Below, one piece after another: positions 20,685-34,000 of a stretch of DNA of 64,000 nucleotides. The position numbers and the translations under genes are program-made. Below the pieces are notes generated by a model that was given only the letters and a program-made list of their open reading frames with translations, was not told where the DNA came from and ran no database searches. Origin of the DNA: Crocodylus rhombifer. Lineage: Eukaryota > Chordata > Crocodylia > Crocodylidae. The DNA lies in NCBI GenBank assembly GCA_038503035.1, contig JAVSML010000974.1, positions 71,336-135,335 of the forward strand, in the 5' to 3' direction. Every line of letters begins with the position of its first letter. Within the stretch, counting starts at the first letter, position 1.

Positions 20685-23535
20685 GCAACAAAAGCTTTTA
20701 ATCTACTACTGAAGTTTTCCCAAAGTGGTTCAGTTTGCTTTCCTTTCAGCCTCAGAGAGAGATTTTTAAAGGATACTTTTTAACTTCCAGAGTATGTGTT
20801 CTGCTCTGCATATGGTTTGTGTATGTGTGTTCTGGCAGTTATCTTGACCATGTATACAAACGACCATTTAGTTATCTAAATAGTTATCTAAATGCCAACT
20901 CATTGGTGAGCATTATGTAAACATAAAGAGGGTGCATCTACATGTTCAATTAATGTGATGCAATAAACTCCAGAGCTGTTTAAGCCAAAGTCAGTTGCTC
21001 CTGGGTGCAATGTTTAGAGGTGCACCTGGGACAGCAACAGTTTGAGCCAGGGCTGAGCAGCCTGGGGCTGGCACCAAGCTCGCAGCTATCCTATAACTAG
21101 TGCTGTTGCAAGAAAGTGCTTTGTGAAAACCAGCTCCGTTCATTCCATTTGCTCTTTACAGCATTATTTTTGGGAAGATGGAAACACTGTATTTTAATGC
21201 TAATATTGCCTATAAATGGTGGGTGTTTTTATTTTAAGTGCCTAGGAAATTCTGCAAACACATTTGTTAAATCCAGTAGGCTCAGAAAACAGCTCCATTA
21301 GAAAGCAAAAGTATTTATGAAAGAAGAATATTGAAATGAGAAGTGTTTTTGGGGTGTTTGTTTTTCAAGTTTGTTCTCAAGGAATGTTGTGTGACGTTAG
21401 ACATTGCCCAGCATTCATTTATTTATGCACTTTGAAGATCCCTGTAAACTAAATGGTAATTGTTGCTTATTGGATCTCTGTCCTAGTAGAGCCAGTTCAC
21501 CAGGATTTGACATTCTCTTACAACTCTGTTTATTCCCCAGGTAAATGTAGTACATGTGGCTGTGCCACCTTGAACATCACTGTGTTGTTTCTCATTAATC
21601 TTCAGCTTGAATGTACTTGAAGGCTTGGTGTGTTACTAAGAAGATAGGCTCTGAAGTGAATGGTAGCTCTGAAGTGAATTTGCTTTGCATGCTTTGAAAG
21701 AGCCCAGATGGGAGTAAAGTCATAGCTGCTTCACTTGATTCAGAATTTTCCTCTTTCCCTTGTTTAATTCCCTAACTGTTAAGGAAGATTTTGGTTTAGT
21801 CTTACAAAATATAAAGTTGGGCTAAGTGGGGACATTTCTTCATTGCCCTTAAATTCATACTAAGAGGGCTGAGTGTGAATATTCTTTTCAGGGAGGATTA
21901 TGGGCGAAGTGGGAGAGGAGGGATATTAATTTATTTATAAGCTAATGAAATGAAATATTAATGAAAATGTGTGGATCTGGTTATAGACATAGGCATCAGA
22001 GCCAATCATAAATGATTAGGGGCGTATGCAAGTTCACTATACTATGTTCTACTGTCGTTTGGTCTTGAAGACCATGGGTAAATTGACTTTTGTGTAGAAT
22101 CGAGCAGCTCTCATGGTGAGAACTAGCTAGAGACGGAGACATCTGCCCTTTTAGAACTTTTTGCTGTTCCATCTACTTTCAGGTTCTGTTTGAAGTATAG
22201 ATACTGATTTGTCTTAGCGTCTGGTTAACTCAGAATGCCTCTTAGCTCATGCAACAGGAGGTGTTTTTAATTGACCACCCGTCACAGTGTGCTTTTGAGT
22301 ATTAGAAGTAGGGCATTTTAGGAGATAAATCTGGGTTGTTAACCCTTCACAGTGGGATTTATCAATCTTAAACCAGTTTTTCATCAAGAATTTGCATGGC
22401 TATGGACTACCTTTAGTGAGTCCACAAAAATAGTGAGAACAACTGTTGACATCACTTATAGACAGCTTGATTTAATGTCCATTTGTTTTTAATCTCTCAT
22501 GTGTCCAGACTCTCTGCCCGTGCATATCTAATAAAGCATAAAATAAATATATAATTTTTGTGCATGTTTTCAGGAAAAGAAATTTGTTGTGGCCAAGCTT
22601 AAGGCATTCTGTTGTCTGATTATGGATTTAGTTCCTCTGAGTATTGAATGTAGCTGTAGTTCAGGTTTGTGTGTCATAATGGATAGTGACTGTAGTGGAA
22701 ATTTTATTATGGTTAGATCTGAAAGAGAGTCTGTGGAATAGATGTTGCATCCTAAGCCCCATATGGACACTCATTCCAGTCTTAGTGTAGATTAGAGTGT
22801 CCAGATAGGCACTTGTCAAATAGCTTTTGCACTTAGGACTTGCATTCTAACTTTTTCCATAGCATCTTTTCTGTGTTGACCAGCCCTGATTTAAGAAACT
22901 TAATGTAGGTTTCAGATAAGGGTTATCATGTTTAACATCAAGCCAGCTGGCCATGAATAAACCTAGAAAGAGTCATAGAGTTAACACATAAGCTGAAATG
23001 AAATGAAATAGGACTGTCCATTGTGCTGAGGACAAAGTCATGTTTTACAGCATGTCAGCTACCATGTATTCTAGTGCAATGTTGTTATTTGCCAGTGTAG
23101 ACAAGTTTTTAATGATGCCCCTGTCAGAATTCTTTTTCAAAACTTTGCAGCCAGATAGCATTTAGCAGTGCTAAATTTTCCCCCAGAAGGGGGACAGACA
23201 AAAGAGTGGGACAAACACAGTGCTATTACCACCAGCACCTCCAGTAACTTGCTAAAGGTCAAAGAAGTCTGTGGCAGAACTATGAACTGACCCCAGGTCG
23301 CAGGACCCCTAATCTAGCTTATTAACCACATGACTAGTGTTCTCCTCCAGGCTGCAAATGGAAGAGAGGCTCTACTGAGGCCAAACAAAAACCCAGTTTA
23401 ATGATCAATTTTAAGGGCAATGAAAGATTGCAGAGGTAGAAACAGTAACACATCTGTGACATTTCCATATTAGGATCCTGAAACAGCTGACAAATCTTAT
23501 TAACTGAACTTTAAAATGACATCTGGCTAAAGTTG
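20685..23535. other. Unassigned, mostly A/T-rich
   Basis: No gene recognised. 20931-21105 shares a start (CATCTACATG..AATTAATGTG..CAATAAACT) with 27895 and 28149, so it probably holds a member of an unnamed interspersed repeat. Confidence 0.5.
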
Positions 23536-23543
23536 ATATAGAC

Positions 23544-24687
23544 CAGGGGAGTGCAATTATTTCAGGTGCAGGGTCGCTTAATGAGTTTTGGAGAGCTGTC
23601 ACGGGCTGCAAAGATAGCCCAGCCCCTTGACAGGTGCCCCACCCCTGTTCACTGTCTTAAGACTGGAAGTCCCACCCCTAACCCCTCACCTTTGCCACCA
23701 GCAGTCCCTCCGCTTGCCTCTGGAAGTACTTCTTTTGGGGACAGAGGGTTACCATCTTAGAAGTGGAAAAAAAACAAATCATATACCAGAAGTCAAACAT
23801 CTACTATGACATATTTTAATTGTATTTCAAAGGGATGACAAGATCAAACCGTCACAAACTCTGCCATGACCAATTCAGGCTGGACATAAGGAAGAACTTC
23901 TTCACTGTCTGAGCCCCCAAGGTTTGGAATAGGCTGCCACCAGAGGTGGTTCAAGCACCAACTTTGAACACCTTCAAGATACATTTGGATGTCTATCTTG
24001 CTGGGATCCTATGATCCCTGCTGACTTCCTGCCCCTGGGGTAGGGGGCTGGATTCGATGATACCTCGGGGTCCCTTCCAGCCTGAGTGTCTGTGAGATCT
24101 ATGAAATCTGGCCCATCGGCGCCCATCAATTAATTGTACCCAGCTCAGTTCATGCACTTCACTCCCACCTGCATGCATGGGAGGGCTCCGGCCCTGGCCC
24201 TGGCCCTGACCACCATGCACAGCTTCCAAGCAAGGCCACTGCTGCAGCTGCCAAGGGACTTACTCACCTTCCCCAGCCTCCAGCAGCTCCTTGTGTCCTT
24301 GCTGCAGCACTTGTTCCAGGCAGCAGATAAGGAAGAAGCAGCGAGTGGGGGGAATCTGGAGCTGGGCAGGGGCATGGAGAGTAGGGCTGGGGCTGGTAGG
24401 ACTGGGAAGGTTGGGGCCTGGGGCCCATGCCCAGTGGGGTAGCACAAGTGCAGAGCTCAGGTCAGCCTGGTTCCATCAGACAGGGCTGCCCGTGGTTCAT
24501 ATCTAGCTCCTGGAATTTGTATGCCACCAGGGTGAGGCCTTGCATGATGGAGCCAGTGGCCTTTCCCTCTCCCTGCTGCCACATACAGCTCCCAGGACTC
24601 TGCTGGAAGTGGAGCACATCTAGCACATCCCAGGAAAATCACTGGTGGGTCAGATCTGGCCCATGGGCCATATTTTGCCCGCACCTG
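23544..24687 (-). mobile_element. 1.1-kb hAT element, CAGGGGTGGGCAA family, with nested CR1
   Basis: Reverse-oriented copy: the left end CAGGGGAGTGCAATTATTTC corresponds to the right end of other copies, and the right end TTTTGCCCGCACCTG to their left end. A perfect 8-bp duplication ATATAGAC flanks it (23536-23543, 24688-24695). A CR1 tail (23834-24108) lies inside. The remaining interior is GC-rich and unlike the other copies. Confidence 0.92.
23834..24108 (+). mobile_element. CR1 3'-end fragment nested in hAT element
   Basis: A 275-bp CR1 tail: the end of ORF2 (AGGCTGGACATAAGGAAGAA, then the Trp-Asn-rich block) and the 3' UTR with the CCTGCCCCTGGGG box and a CTATGAAATC tail. Its first 35 bases correspond to the reverse complement of 46034-46071 in CR1-B, which exposes a micro-inversion there. 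Confidence 0.85.
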
Positions 24688-24919
24688 ATATAGACTTATT
24701 TTACAGAGGGCTAAATGAAGTATAGCGATCCTGTGATTTGCCCAGCATTAAGCTGTCAGTCACAGTTAGACCCATCAATATACTTCTGTAGTCCAAGCCA
24801 TCTTTTCCAAGATTGGTGGGAGAGACGGGAAGTATATAACTTGAGTATGCTTAATAAGCTTCTAGCTTGTTACACTTTTCTTTCTAGAGCCCTGTCATTG
24901 TTTGTGGAGGCCCTATAAA

Positions 24920-25381
24920 TAGGGACCGACCCAAATCATGATTGTGCAGATTTTGCTGAAATCACAGAATCAGGCTATCTTCATGAAATGGGCAGGGGAG
25001 AAATAACTTACTAAAAATAAAATGCTGACTCTCTAGTGGGAGTCAGCAGTCTTCCCAGTGGCGCAGCTCACCCAGGGTAAGTAGGGAGGGGGGGCTTCCA
25101 GCAAAAAGGTGAGCAGGCAAGATGGCTGCCACCCCTGTCCCTTACTGCTGATTGGCTGAAAGGACTGCCTGTCATGCAGCCCCACCCCTCTACTAATCAG
25201 CAGCAAAGGGTGGAGCTGTATGACAAACTGCCCTCTACCACTTAGTGATGGTGGCAGGGCCCTTTGGCCAGGTGGTGGTGTGCGGGCCCTCTGACCATGA
25301 TAAGCCTTCAAAAATAGCAGTTAGCCCTGTCATCTGCACACAAAATTGTCTGGCTTTCTCTTTGAGTTGGGTAGAGCCCTA
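24920..25381 (+). mobile_element. Probable hAT element (TAGGG ends)
   Basis: TAGGGACCGACCCAAAT at the left and, reverse-complemented, TAGGGCTCTACCCAACT at the right match at about 13 of 17 bases. The flanking 8-mers agree only at 4 of 8, so the call rests on the inverted ends. No transposase is visible. Confidence 0.55.
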
Positions 25382-27202
25382 GCTGTATGTTCTAGCACTT
25401 GCCAATATGCCCAAAAATGATGTGAGGGGAGGAAGTCTTAGGAGTGAGTAAAGTTAGACTTCACACCTGAAAAGCCACCTGAATCCTCTCCTGCAAATGT
25501 AATGATTTTTCCAATTTAATTAGCAATCAGTAGGTTTCTCCATGGAATTATCAGTTCCTTTTCTGTCAGGAGCTGCTGCCTGGAAGAACTTAATAGGCAA
25601 GTAATTAATACAAACAAGAATCTGTATATGAAGATCACAAACTGACTGTGTATGCTGCAACTTCTATGGAAGGTGGTAATGAATTTTTGTTTCAGCGTGT
25701 TTATTGCATCTGAAAACATAATTCTTTCTTTCCCAAGTTTGTTTAATGAAAGCACTGGAGCTTGTTATGTCCCCAGCGGAGCTATTTATCCATGGCGCCT
25801 GTTGAAGGACTGCTTTCTACACTTGCCTGTTCTCTCTTTCTAAAACAAGAGATCCAGTAAAAATCAGAAACAAACTTAAAGAAGCACATGTGTGTCACAG
25901 CACTATTCAGTGTAGAAAACAATAGTCATTGGGACCTGGAGCAGACTTTGCAAACATATGAGGCAGCACTTGTCTAAATTATTATTATCTAGAAAAAACT
26001 TCTGGAAGTAATGACACTGAATACTATAGTCCATGCATAGTTTTAAATATAAATTGTTTTAGTTCAAAAAGAGATGCTAGATTTGTTTGGTGACCAACTA
26101 TATCATTAGGAAAAATGTTAGCATTTTACAGCTACAGCACTACACAGTTTTATAGTTGGTCCAATAAACAAACAAATCTTGCTCTTTGAATATTCCCTGG
26201 ATTATCATGACTACAACAATACTGCAACACTGCCACAAGTGAAGTTTAGTTTACTGGTTGTAATAAACCTCTTTCTTCTTACAGTGCAAGGAAACGTATA
26301 CAATTGATTCAACAATTTTTGTTGTTGTTACCTACTTGCATAGGTTGCACTTGCGAGATCCCGGGTTATGCCAGAGGCTGAGCTGTTAAAGAAGATATAA
26401 TCCCACTGGTATGAGGAACATTTTATTAAAGTGATTCTCAGCTGGAGTTTTGTGAGATCCTGTTAAGGATGCCATGTCACCTGGCCCCTATGTAAAGACA
26501 CAAATGCTCTACTCCCTCCATTCAATGCTCTGCACCTACTCATCAGCAACTGTGGCTGCTCCCCTGGAGACTGCTGTCTCAGCTGCCCTCCTCTGCACAC
26601 CAGCTGCTCCCTGGCAACCCCTATGTGTTATTTCTATTCTCCCAGCAGCACACTCTGATGTAGGTATGTATGGCTGGCTGGCTGGATGGGGGGCCACAGC
26701 TACTTTTTCCAGCCCAGCTTGTTCCCTTCACTTCTCCCATGCTCCTGGGACCAGTGAAAGAGTCTGTGGGGGTAGTCACTAGTCTGCGAGATACTGTAGG
26801 AGCAGCCTACAGGGACAGAGGATGCCCTTACCCCCTCATAGTGGGGGTAGACAGTAGAAAGAGCAGGACAAAGCAGGATAAGTACTGCCACCATTGCCCA
26901 CACCTGACACCAGCTAGATCAGTGTTTCTTAAACTTTTTAGCCTCAAGGCCCCTCTCCATATCTTTTCTGAATGTAGATTCTAGATCAGTGATTCTCAAC
27001 TGGGATGATGCAAAATTCAAAGAAGTTATGGAGAAGCGCCTTGCAGCTGAGAAGTTCAGATCACTGGCTAAGGTGGATGGAAAAGATCATAGCAACATGA
27101 CATAAGAGTTGTTTCCTGTTCTCAGCCACATCTATTTTTCAAAAGAGATTCTAGGATCTGGCAAACTTATTGCTCCTCCTATATTCCCCAAGAAAATCCT
27201 TC
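25382..27202. other. Unassigned, with hAT-like fragments
   Basis: Fragments starting AGTGATTCTCAGCTGG (near 26432), CAGTGTTTCTTAAACTT (near 26926) and CAGTGATTCTCAACTGG (near 26987) look like left ends of TTCTCAA-type hAT elements without matching right ends. A piece of the TTGGTCCAATAAA repeat is at 26154-26230. No gene seen. Confidence 0.45.
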
Positions 27203-27205
27203 TTA

Positions 27206-27799
27206 GGGTGTGTGTAGTCAAAACGGGGGCTGTAAATTGAAGTGGTGGGTTTTAAAATAAACTATTTTAATTTAGGGCTGAATAAACCCCAGTGTTGTGC
27301 ACACACCCTTCTGACTTACCTGCCTCTCCGGCGGGGAGGGGAGGGTGAGCTGCCAGCAGGTGGAGTGGTCCCTGGGCTGTGGGAGGGGGTGGCCCAGGCA
27401 GCACCCACCCCCTGGCACCCGGCTCAGGTGGTCCTGGGGGGTACCACAGCCACAGAGAGAAGCACTGGGCCCCAGCACAGCTCAGGCAGGCAGGCAGGCA
27501 GGCTCCAGGGGGCTGAGGGGGAGATCAGGCTTACCGCTTTTCTTCCTGCAGAGCTGCGGAGCTGCACGGAGCCTGGTGCTTCACTCTGCAGCTGTAGGAG
27601 CAGCAAACTAAAACTCCTCAAAGGAGTTTTAGTTTGCTGCACCTCAAGTCATTTAAGGTGTATCACACTGCCGAATTTCCTACAGCAGCTGGAATAATGC
27701 AGAATACGCTGCTGAGGCGTGTAAACAATGACACCATTAAATCGGTGCAAAAGCATTTAGCCCACTTTAAAATGTTCCTCATTTCGTCTACACACAGGC
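27206..27799 (+). mobile_element. PIF/Harbinger-like MITE
   Basis: Ends GGGTGTGTGTAGTCAAAA and, reverse-complemented, GCCTGTGTGTAGACGAAA are inverted repeats. Both sides carry TTA (27203-27205, 27800-27802), the trinucleotide target of PIF/Harbinger transposons. The 594-bp interior is GC-rich, has no transposase and contains a perfect hairpin at 27600-27640. Confidence 0.75.
27600..27640. repeat. Perfect 19-bp-arm hairpin
   Basis: Arms 27600-27618 and 27622-27640 are exact reverse complements around a 3-base loop (CAA). It lies inside the Harbinger-like MITE. Confidence 0.9.
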
Positions 27800-27802
27800 T
27801 TA

Positions 27803-30771
27803 GGCTTTAGGAGATCATTATTAAGGTTGTTTTCCAGAGTGGGCTAATTGAAGAACAGAACACTTGATTCTTCACTGTCCTACACAGTGGATGCATCTAC
27901 ACATGAAATTAATGTGACACAATAAACTGTGGAGCAGTACACACCAGAGTTAACTTCTCCCAGGCTCAGTGTCTACATGTGTGGTTGGTACAGCAGCACT
28001 TTGAGCCAGGGTGAAGCAGCCCTGTGCTGGCAGCAAGCTCAGGTGGTCAGTGTTGGGTGGCAGAGGGGCTGGCTGGTGTACGAGGGTGCCAGATGGCAGG
28101 CAAGTCCTGTACTTTAGCACCATCATGACCGAGCCAGTCCCTGCCACCATCTACATGTGTATTTCATTGCACTTAATAACTATCCCTGACAGCATTATCT
28201 TACAATGGAGTTCATGGGTGACTGGTGCCACCCAAGTTGGGGGAGGGGGAGGGGAGGTCACATGCCCCCTCAATAACCAGTCAGTGACTGTGGGACTGCC
28301 AACTGTTCTAGGTCAAATATGATCAAGTTTTCTCCAACTCAGCAATTCAGCTTTGCACCTTTTTTAGCTGCAGCTGGAAGACTCTGATATACCCAGGCAT
28401 GACATCACCCCAAGTATCCAATCAGAGCTTGCCAGCCTTCCACCTTCTCTCAACCAATTAATTTAAAAGAGCATTGCCCATTCTAGCCAATTCAGCTAAG
28501 AATCTGATTTCCCCTCTGTACTGACTGAAACCAGGTTTTTGTTTTCAGTACACATCAGGGTGGAGTCCTAAACAAGCCACAAGTATTAGGACACCACAGG
28601 GGACCTTTCTGCCTACCTTCCCAGACAGCTCTGCTTCTTTTCAGATCATAAGTAGAGATAAGACAAGATACAGAAAACATGAGTATATACAGCAAAGCAG
28701 ATACATAGTACACATGATCATATTTGAACTAGAACACACTTTGCCGTATAGAATTGCTTGTAAATGTTGTGTAAATTAATAACTTTTCATGTGGATTATT
28801 TTTTACACCTTCATGGGAAGATAACAGGTGTGTCTGATGCAGCTTCACGGGCATTATAATTTAGGTGCTGCACAGGCCTTCTAAATCTTATCGCCATGGG
28901 TATGGCAGGGACATGTACTCAGTGGCCATTCAGGTAGGTGTAGGGGGTAGATAATAGATTGTTGCTTTTTGCAAACACCCTTTTTGGTGTCTGGCCTCCA
29001 GAGTGTAATACCCTAAGACAAGGTTGATCTCTAGCTCCAGCTGTTAATCTGGCTGCACACCAACAAGCAGGGTAGTGCTATATCCTTAAAAGACTGCCTC
29101 AGCATTGGTTGCCCATCCTTCCAGGGCTGCCTTAGGGTTAATCATGTTCACAGGTTGGAGGGGAAGACCCACTGCCTCAGACAAGTTTGCTTTGGCCTTT
29201 CTTCTATACTCCTCTGGCTCTATTTGCATTTTCCACACCAGGTTCTTAACACTGACAGCTCCATTTCACATTTACTCAATTCCAGGTGATACTTGTTCAC
29301 TGCTATGTAACTGGTACCCCAAAATTTGAACTTGGCCCTTGTTACTGCTTACTAGCACCCAGCAGAAGGGTAGCAGTACTCATACACAAACACATATAGG
29401 CCCACACACTTTTGCAATAGAAGTATATAGTTCTTAATGATGCAGTAGTAATCACTATCAAATATAAGTCCAACTATATATTTGTAGTTGTTTTGAGTGC
29501 AAGGTTTATGACATCCTCAACCACTCATTTCCTTCCTTTAAAATGCTTAGTTTTTAAATGACGTCATAGGTAAATACATGTTGTCATTAAATAGCTTTGA
29601 AGTAGGTTTTAAAATTTTTTTTTTAAATATTGAAATATAGCAATTGGCTTGCCCTCATGCTAAAACTTGTCTGAGATCACCTGTGATTATAAATATGATT
29701 TAAGTTTAGAATTTTGTACTTGTTATCAGAGAGTCCTCTCCTGTTGCTTGTCCCAGTCTCCTGATTATTAGCTAACACTGTAGGCTTGCCACATCGTGGA
29801 TTTTTGAGGCTCTGCAGAATTTAGTGGCTGTTTTATGGAAGTTATGTTTTTCTAGGTTTAATCTGGACTACAACCATCACTATATACACATAGATATCTG
29901 TAGTCCACATTAAAACTGGTTCCAGTCTGAATTAACTAATCCTTGCTGAATGAGGATTAAAGTTAATTCAGACTAGGGCAATCCAAACTAGGAGTCATTA
30001 ATTAACATGTATATAGGGCTTGCTGTTACTTGTGCCCACCACCAGATGTCCCCTGCCATCTATACTGCAGAAGTGCAGAAATGCATGAAAACCTTCCTGT
30101 TAGTCAATGATCCTCTATTAACCTTTACTTCAAACTGAAAGTTGATTTGAACTGTGTGATCAAAATCAGTTAACACCGTTTAGAAAACAGTGAGTGTGTC
30201 TACAAATAGCCAGTGATGCTAGGGCTAGTGCTGTACAAGCATCTGCAGAGAGTTGTGTGTTTCTCTTACAAAAGAAGCTTATGATAATTTGTGCATACAG
30301 ATTATATGAAACCATGTCTGGCAAGTGGGAGAGTTTGTCAGTGTCAATCTCCTTTTTGTCTAATGGATTTTCCTGGTAAAATATAAAAAGACAGAGCAAT
30401 CTAAATTTTGAATCTCAATAGTGGATATAATAGGGTTCATATGATGTCATAGCAGTGATGGTCTAGGAAATATATGAGAATTAAGGGTTTTCCGGTGCTT
30501 TTAAGAGACTAATGGTATACGTTAGAGAGGTTAGACAAGCTTTCAGATGTAAAAGTCTGGCTAAGGCCTAAAAAGCTTGTCTAGTGTCTGTCCCAACAAT
30601 ACAGTTGGCCCAATAAAAGAGATCACAAAAAAACCTTACTTATCCCAGATATAGTCAGTTGCTTACAAGTTGCATATAGTCCCCTTTGCAAGGCAGGCTT
30701 TATTGAAAGATCATTCTCAGATTGCAGCATAAATTTAGTTGCAGCGACCTATTCTAGCTCAGTTTGGCCTA
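27803..30771. other. Unassigned, with small palindromes
   Basis: Contains two similar starts of an unnamed repeat (27895, 28149). Two imperfect palindromes lie at about 29858-29914 (TTTAATCTGGACTACA arms) and 29918-29984. A piece of the TTGGTCCAATAAA repeat is near 30595. No coding gene was recognised. Confidence 0.5.
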
Positions 30772-30773
30772 TA

Positions 30774-31047
30774 CAGTACAACCTCATAAATCCGAATATT
30801 AAAAATCTGGAATTCTTGAAAATCCGGCACTTTTTAAGCTTCTGTCTCTGCTCCTCTGGACATGGAGGGGAAGCTTGCATGCCAGCCACCACTCTGTTCC
30901 ATGTGTGGCTGCTGCTTCAGGACTAGCTACCACTACTCCTGACCCCTGCCCTGCGACCGGCTGCCACTCTGGTTTAAAAAATCTGGAATGTTCAAATTTC
31001 TGGCAGGTGCTTTGTCCCGAGCATGCCGGATTTATGAGGTTATACTG
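30774..31047 (+). mobile_element. pogo/Tigger-like Tc1-mariner MITE
   Basis: Ends CAGTACAACCTCATAAATCC and, reverse-complemented, CAGTATAACCTCATAAATCC match in all but one position. A TA precedes it (30772-30773); the right flank is CA, readable as a mutated TA. At 274 bp it has no transposase. Confidence 0.78.
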
Positions 31048-31049
31048 CA

Positions 31050-31853
31050 TGAAAACATGTAGAACAAAGTTCAGAAACAAAATATTCAAGATAGTATAGG
31101 AATCTAGACATGAGTAAAGTTAGAAATACAAAGGTCCCAGCACTTAAATACCGTGGTGAGAATTTTTGGGAAGAACACACACGCGTCACCTCAGCAGCAC
31201 AGAATCAAACCTATCTGTTTATCTAGGCTAATTATATATGTGTGGTTCAAAGTGCTATGAGAGTACAAACAAGCTCAGAGACCCATGTCTTGGGTGAGAA
31301 AAATTAGCCAAACTGTTACTGGTAGCTGCCCTCTTAGTGGGACAAATGTAAGAGAGAAAGATATGCCCCTATTCTGACTGATGTTTTTCAAAACAGGACT
31401 GTCTTTGTTGTTTCAACAGTTCAGAAGTCACCAGGAAGGGTATGAGGAGGTTATGAAAAGACTTCAGTTAGCAAATGCTGTCAGATTCTGAAACCTTATG
31501 CCAGAAGACAAAGTTACTCTGATAGGTGGGAGTGGAGGGCTCGGGAGACCATTAATTGAATATGCAGTCATTCTTTTTAGTCTTCCTTGAATCCAGTTCA
31601 GATCTGTACTGACTGAAAGATGTTACTATGTAAGATAAGTTTAGCGTTATGAAATAAAGAAGGGTTCCAGATGACAGGTATCCAAGCATTAAAAACCAGC
31701 ATCTTATGTTTTTGTCAACACAAGGGTAAGAGCCCAGTTTCATCACACAGAGAAAGGAAGAAATGGAGTTCTCAAAGGCATGAAAACTTTGTATAGCAAA
31801 ACAGGAAACTGAGGAAAAAGTAACAACTTGGAAGCTATGCACGAGTTCAGCTA
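31050..31853. other. Unassigned spacer
   Basis: No gene, terminal repeat or RNA feature recognised. Confidence 0.5.
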
Positions 31854-33992
31854 ATCATAGAATCATAGAAGTCAGGTCGGAAGGGACCTTGTAGATCTTC
31901 AAGTCCAACCCCCTGCCTGGGTAGGAGAAAAACTGGGCTCAAATGAGTCCAGCCAGGTAGGCATCAAGCCTCTTCTTAAAGACCCCCAGTGTAGGAGCCA
32001 GCACCACTTCCCTTGGAAGTTGGTTCCAGCTCCTAGCTGCCCTAACTGTGAAGTAGTTCTTACAGATGTCTAATCTAAACCTGCTCTCCAATAACTTGTG
32101 GCCGTTATTCCTTGTTATGCCAGGGGGTGCTAGGGGAAACAAGGTGTCTCCCAAACCCTTCTGGTCCCCCCTAGTGAGTTTATAGACGGTCACCAGGCCC
32201 CGCCTCAGCCTTCTCTTGTGAAGGCTGAACAGGTTCAGGTCCCGCAGTCTCTCATTGTAGGGTCTGCCCTGTTGTCCCTGGATCATGCGGGTGGCCATCT
32301 GGACCCACTCCATGTTTTCCACATCCCTCCTGAAGTGGGGCGCACAGAACTGAACACAGTACTCCAGCTGTGGCCTGACCAGTGTTGGGTAGAGGGGGAG
32401 GATCACTTCCTTGGCCCTACTTGAGATGCAGCTGTGGATGCACGACAAAGTCTGGTTAGCCCTGCCAACCGTGACCTCGCATTGTTGGCCCATGTCATCT
32501 TGGAGTCAGTAATGACTCCAAGATGCCTTTCTGCCTCTGTGCTCTCAAGAAGGGAGTTTCCCATCTTATAAGTGTGCTGCTGGTTACTACTGCCCAAGTG
32601 CAGCACCCTGCACTTGTCAGTATTGAAACGCATCCTGTTTTTGCCAGCCCACCCCTGAAACCTATCCAGGTCTTGCTCCAGTCTTTCCCTCCCTACTAGT
32701 GTGCTCACCTCACCCCAAATTTTGATATCTTCATCAAATTTAAACAGGTTGCTTTTCACCCTGTCGCCCAAATCGCTGATAAAGAGATTGAGCAGCGCGG
32801 GCCCAAGGACTGAGCCCTGGGGGACTCCGCTGCCCACTTCTCCCCAGGTTGAATATGACCCGTCCACCACCACCCTCTGAGTACAACCCTTCAGCCAATC
32901 TGCAATCCATCTGACTGTGTAGGCATCAATGCCACAGTCGCCTAGTTTTTTTAATGAGGATGGGGTAGGAGACGGTGTCTAAGGCCTTGCTGAAGTCCAG
33001 AAAGACTATGTCCACGGCAACACCTGCATCCAAAGCTTTTGTGATCTGATCATAAAAGGCAATCAAGTTGGCCTGGCCTGACATGACCTGCCCCTAATGA
33101 AACTGTGCTGGTTGCCCTTGAGCATCATCCCTGAAGCTGGCCCATTGCAGATGTGCTCCTTGATGATCTTCTCAAAGAGTTTCCCTAGGATTGAGGTAAG
33201 ACTGATGGGCCTATAGTTGCCCAGGTCCTCCCTCCTCCCTTTTTTTAAAGATGGGGACAACGTTGGCTATCTTCTGATCATCTGGCACCTGGCCCAAGCA
33301 CCATGAGCACTCATAAAGCTGTGCCAAGGGCCCTGCAATAACTTCGGCTAGCTCCCTCAACACTCTGGGGTGGAGGGCATCTGGACCTGCTGATTTGAAC
33401 ATGTCCAGCACCTCCAGAAGCTCTCTAACCCGATCCTCCCCAACCTGAGGTCTGGAGGCGTTCCCTTCGAGTCTGTCTTGCATCACGGTGGGGAAGTCCC
33501 GGTCCCTGCACAAGAAAACAGAGGTGAAAAATTGGTTAAAGAGGTCTGTTTTCTTCTTTGGTGCAACCACCTGATTGCCCAGTGTATCTTGCAGGGGCCC
33601 CACATTTCCCAGTGCTTTCTTCATCCTCCCTATATATTTGAAAAAGGACTTTTTATTATCTTTGATCCTGGACACCAGTCCTAGTTCTATGTCCGCCTTA
33701 GCTTTCCTGACAGTCCCCCTACAGGCCTGAGCAGAGGAGGTATACTCCCCTTTGGAGACAGCACCCCCCTTCCACTGGTTGTACACTGCCTTTTTGGCAA
33801 TCAGGCATTCCTGGATGCCCCTGGTGAGCCAGGGGGGCTTTCGGGTACTCTTGCCCCCCTTGCTTTTTGTTGGGATGGTCGTCCCTTGGGCCCTGAGTAT
33901 AGTCTCCTTAAGGAACAACCACTCATCTTGGGCACTGAGTTCCCTTGCTCTTGAGAACCCAGCGCCTCTCCCACACACTGCTTTATCACTGC
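31854..33992 (-). mobile_element. CR1 LINE copy D, 5'-truncated
   Basis: Read on the minus strand, it begins within the linker upstream of the RT (VGEAL region at about 33975) and runs to the 3' end at 31854, which carries the classic CR1 8-bp tail repeat (ATCATAGA twice on the plus strand). ORF2 is broken into at least four frame pieces (33978-33211, 33260-33063, 32873-32403, 32493-31939). The catalytic FADD is FDED here. A hAT element abuts its 5' side, so the original 5' boundary is uncertain. Confidence 0.9.
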
Positions 33993-34000
33993 TTCTGCAG

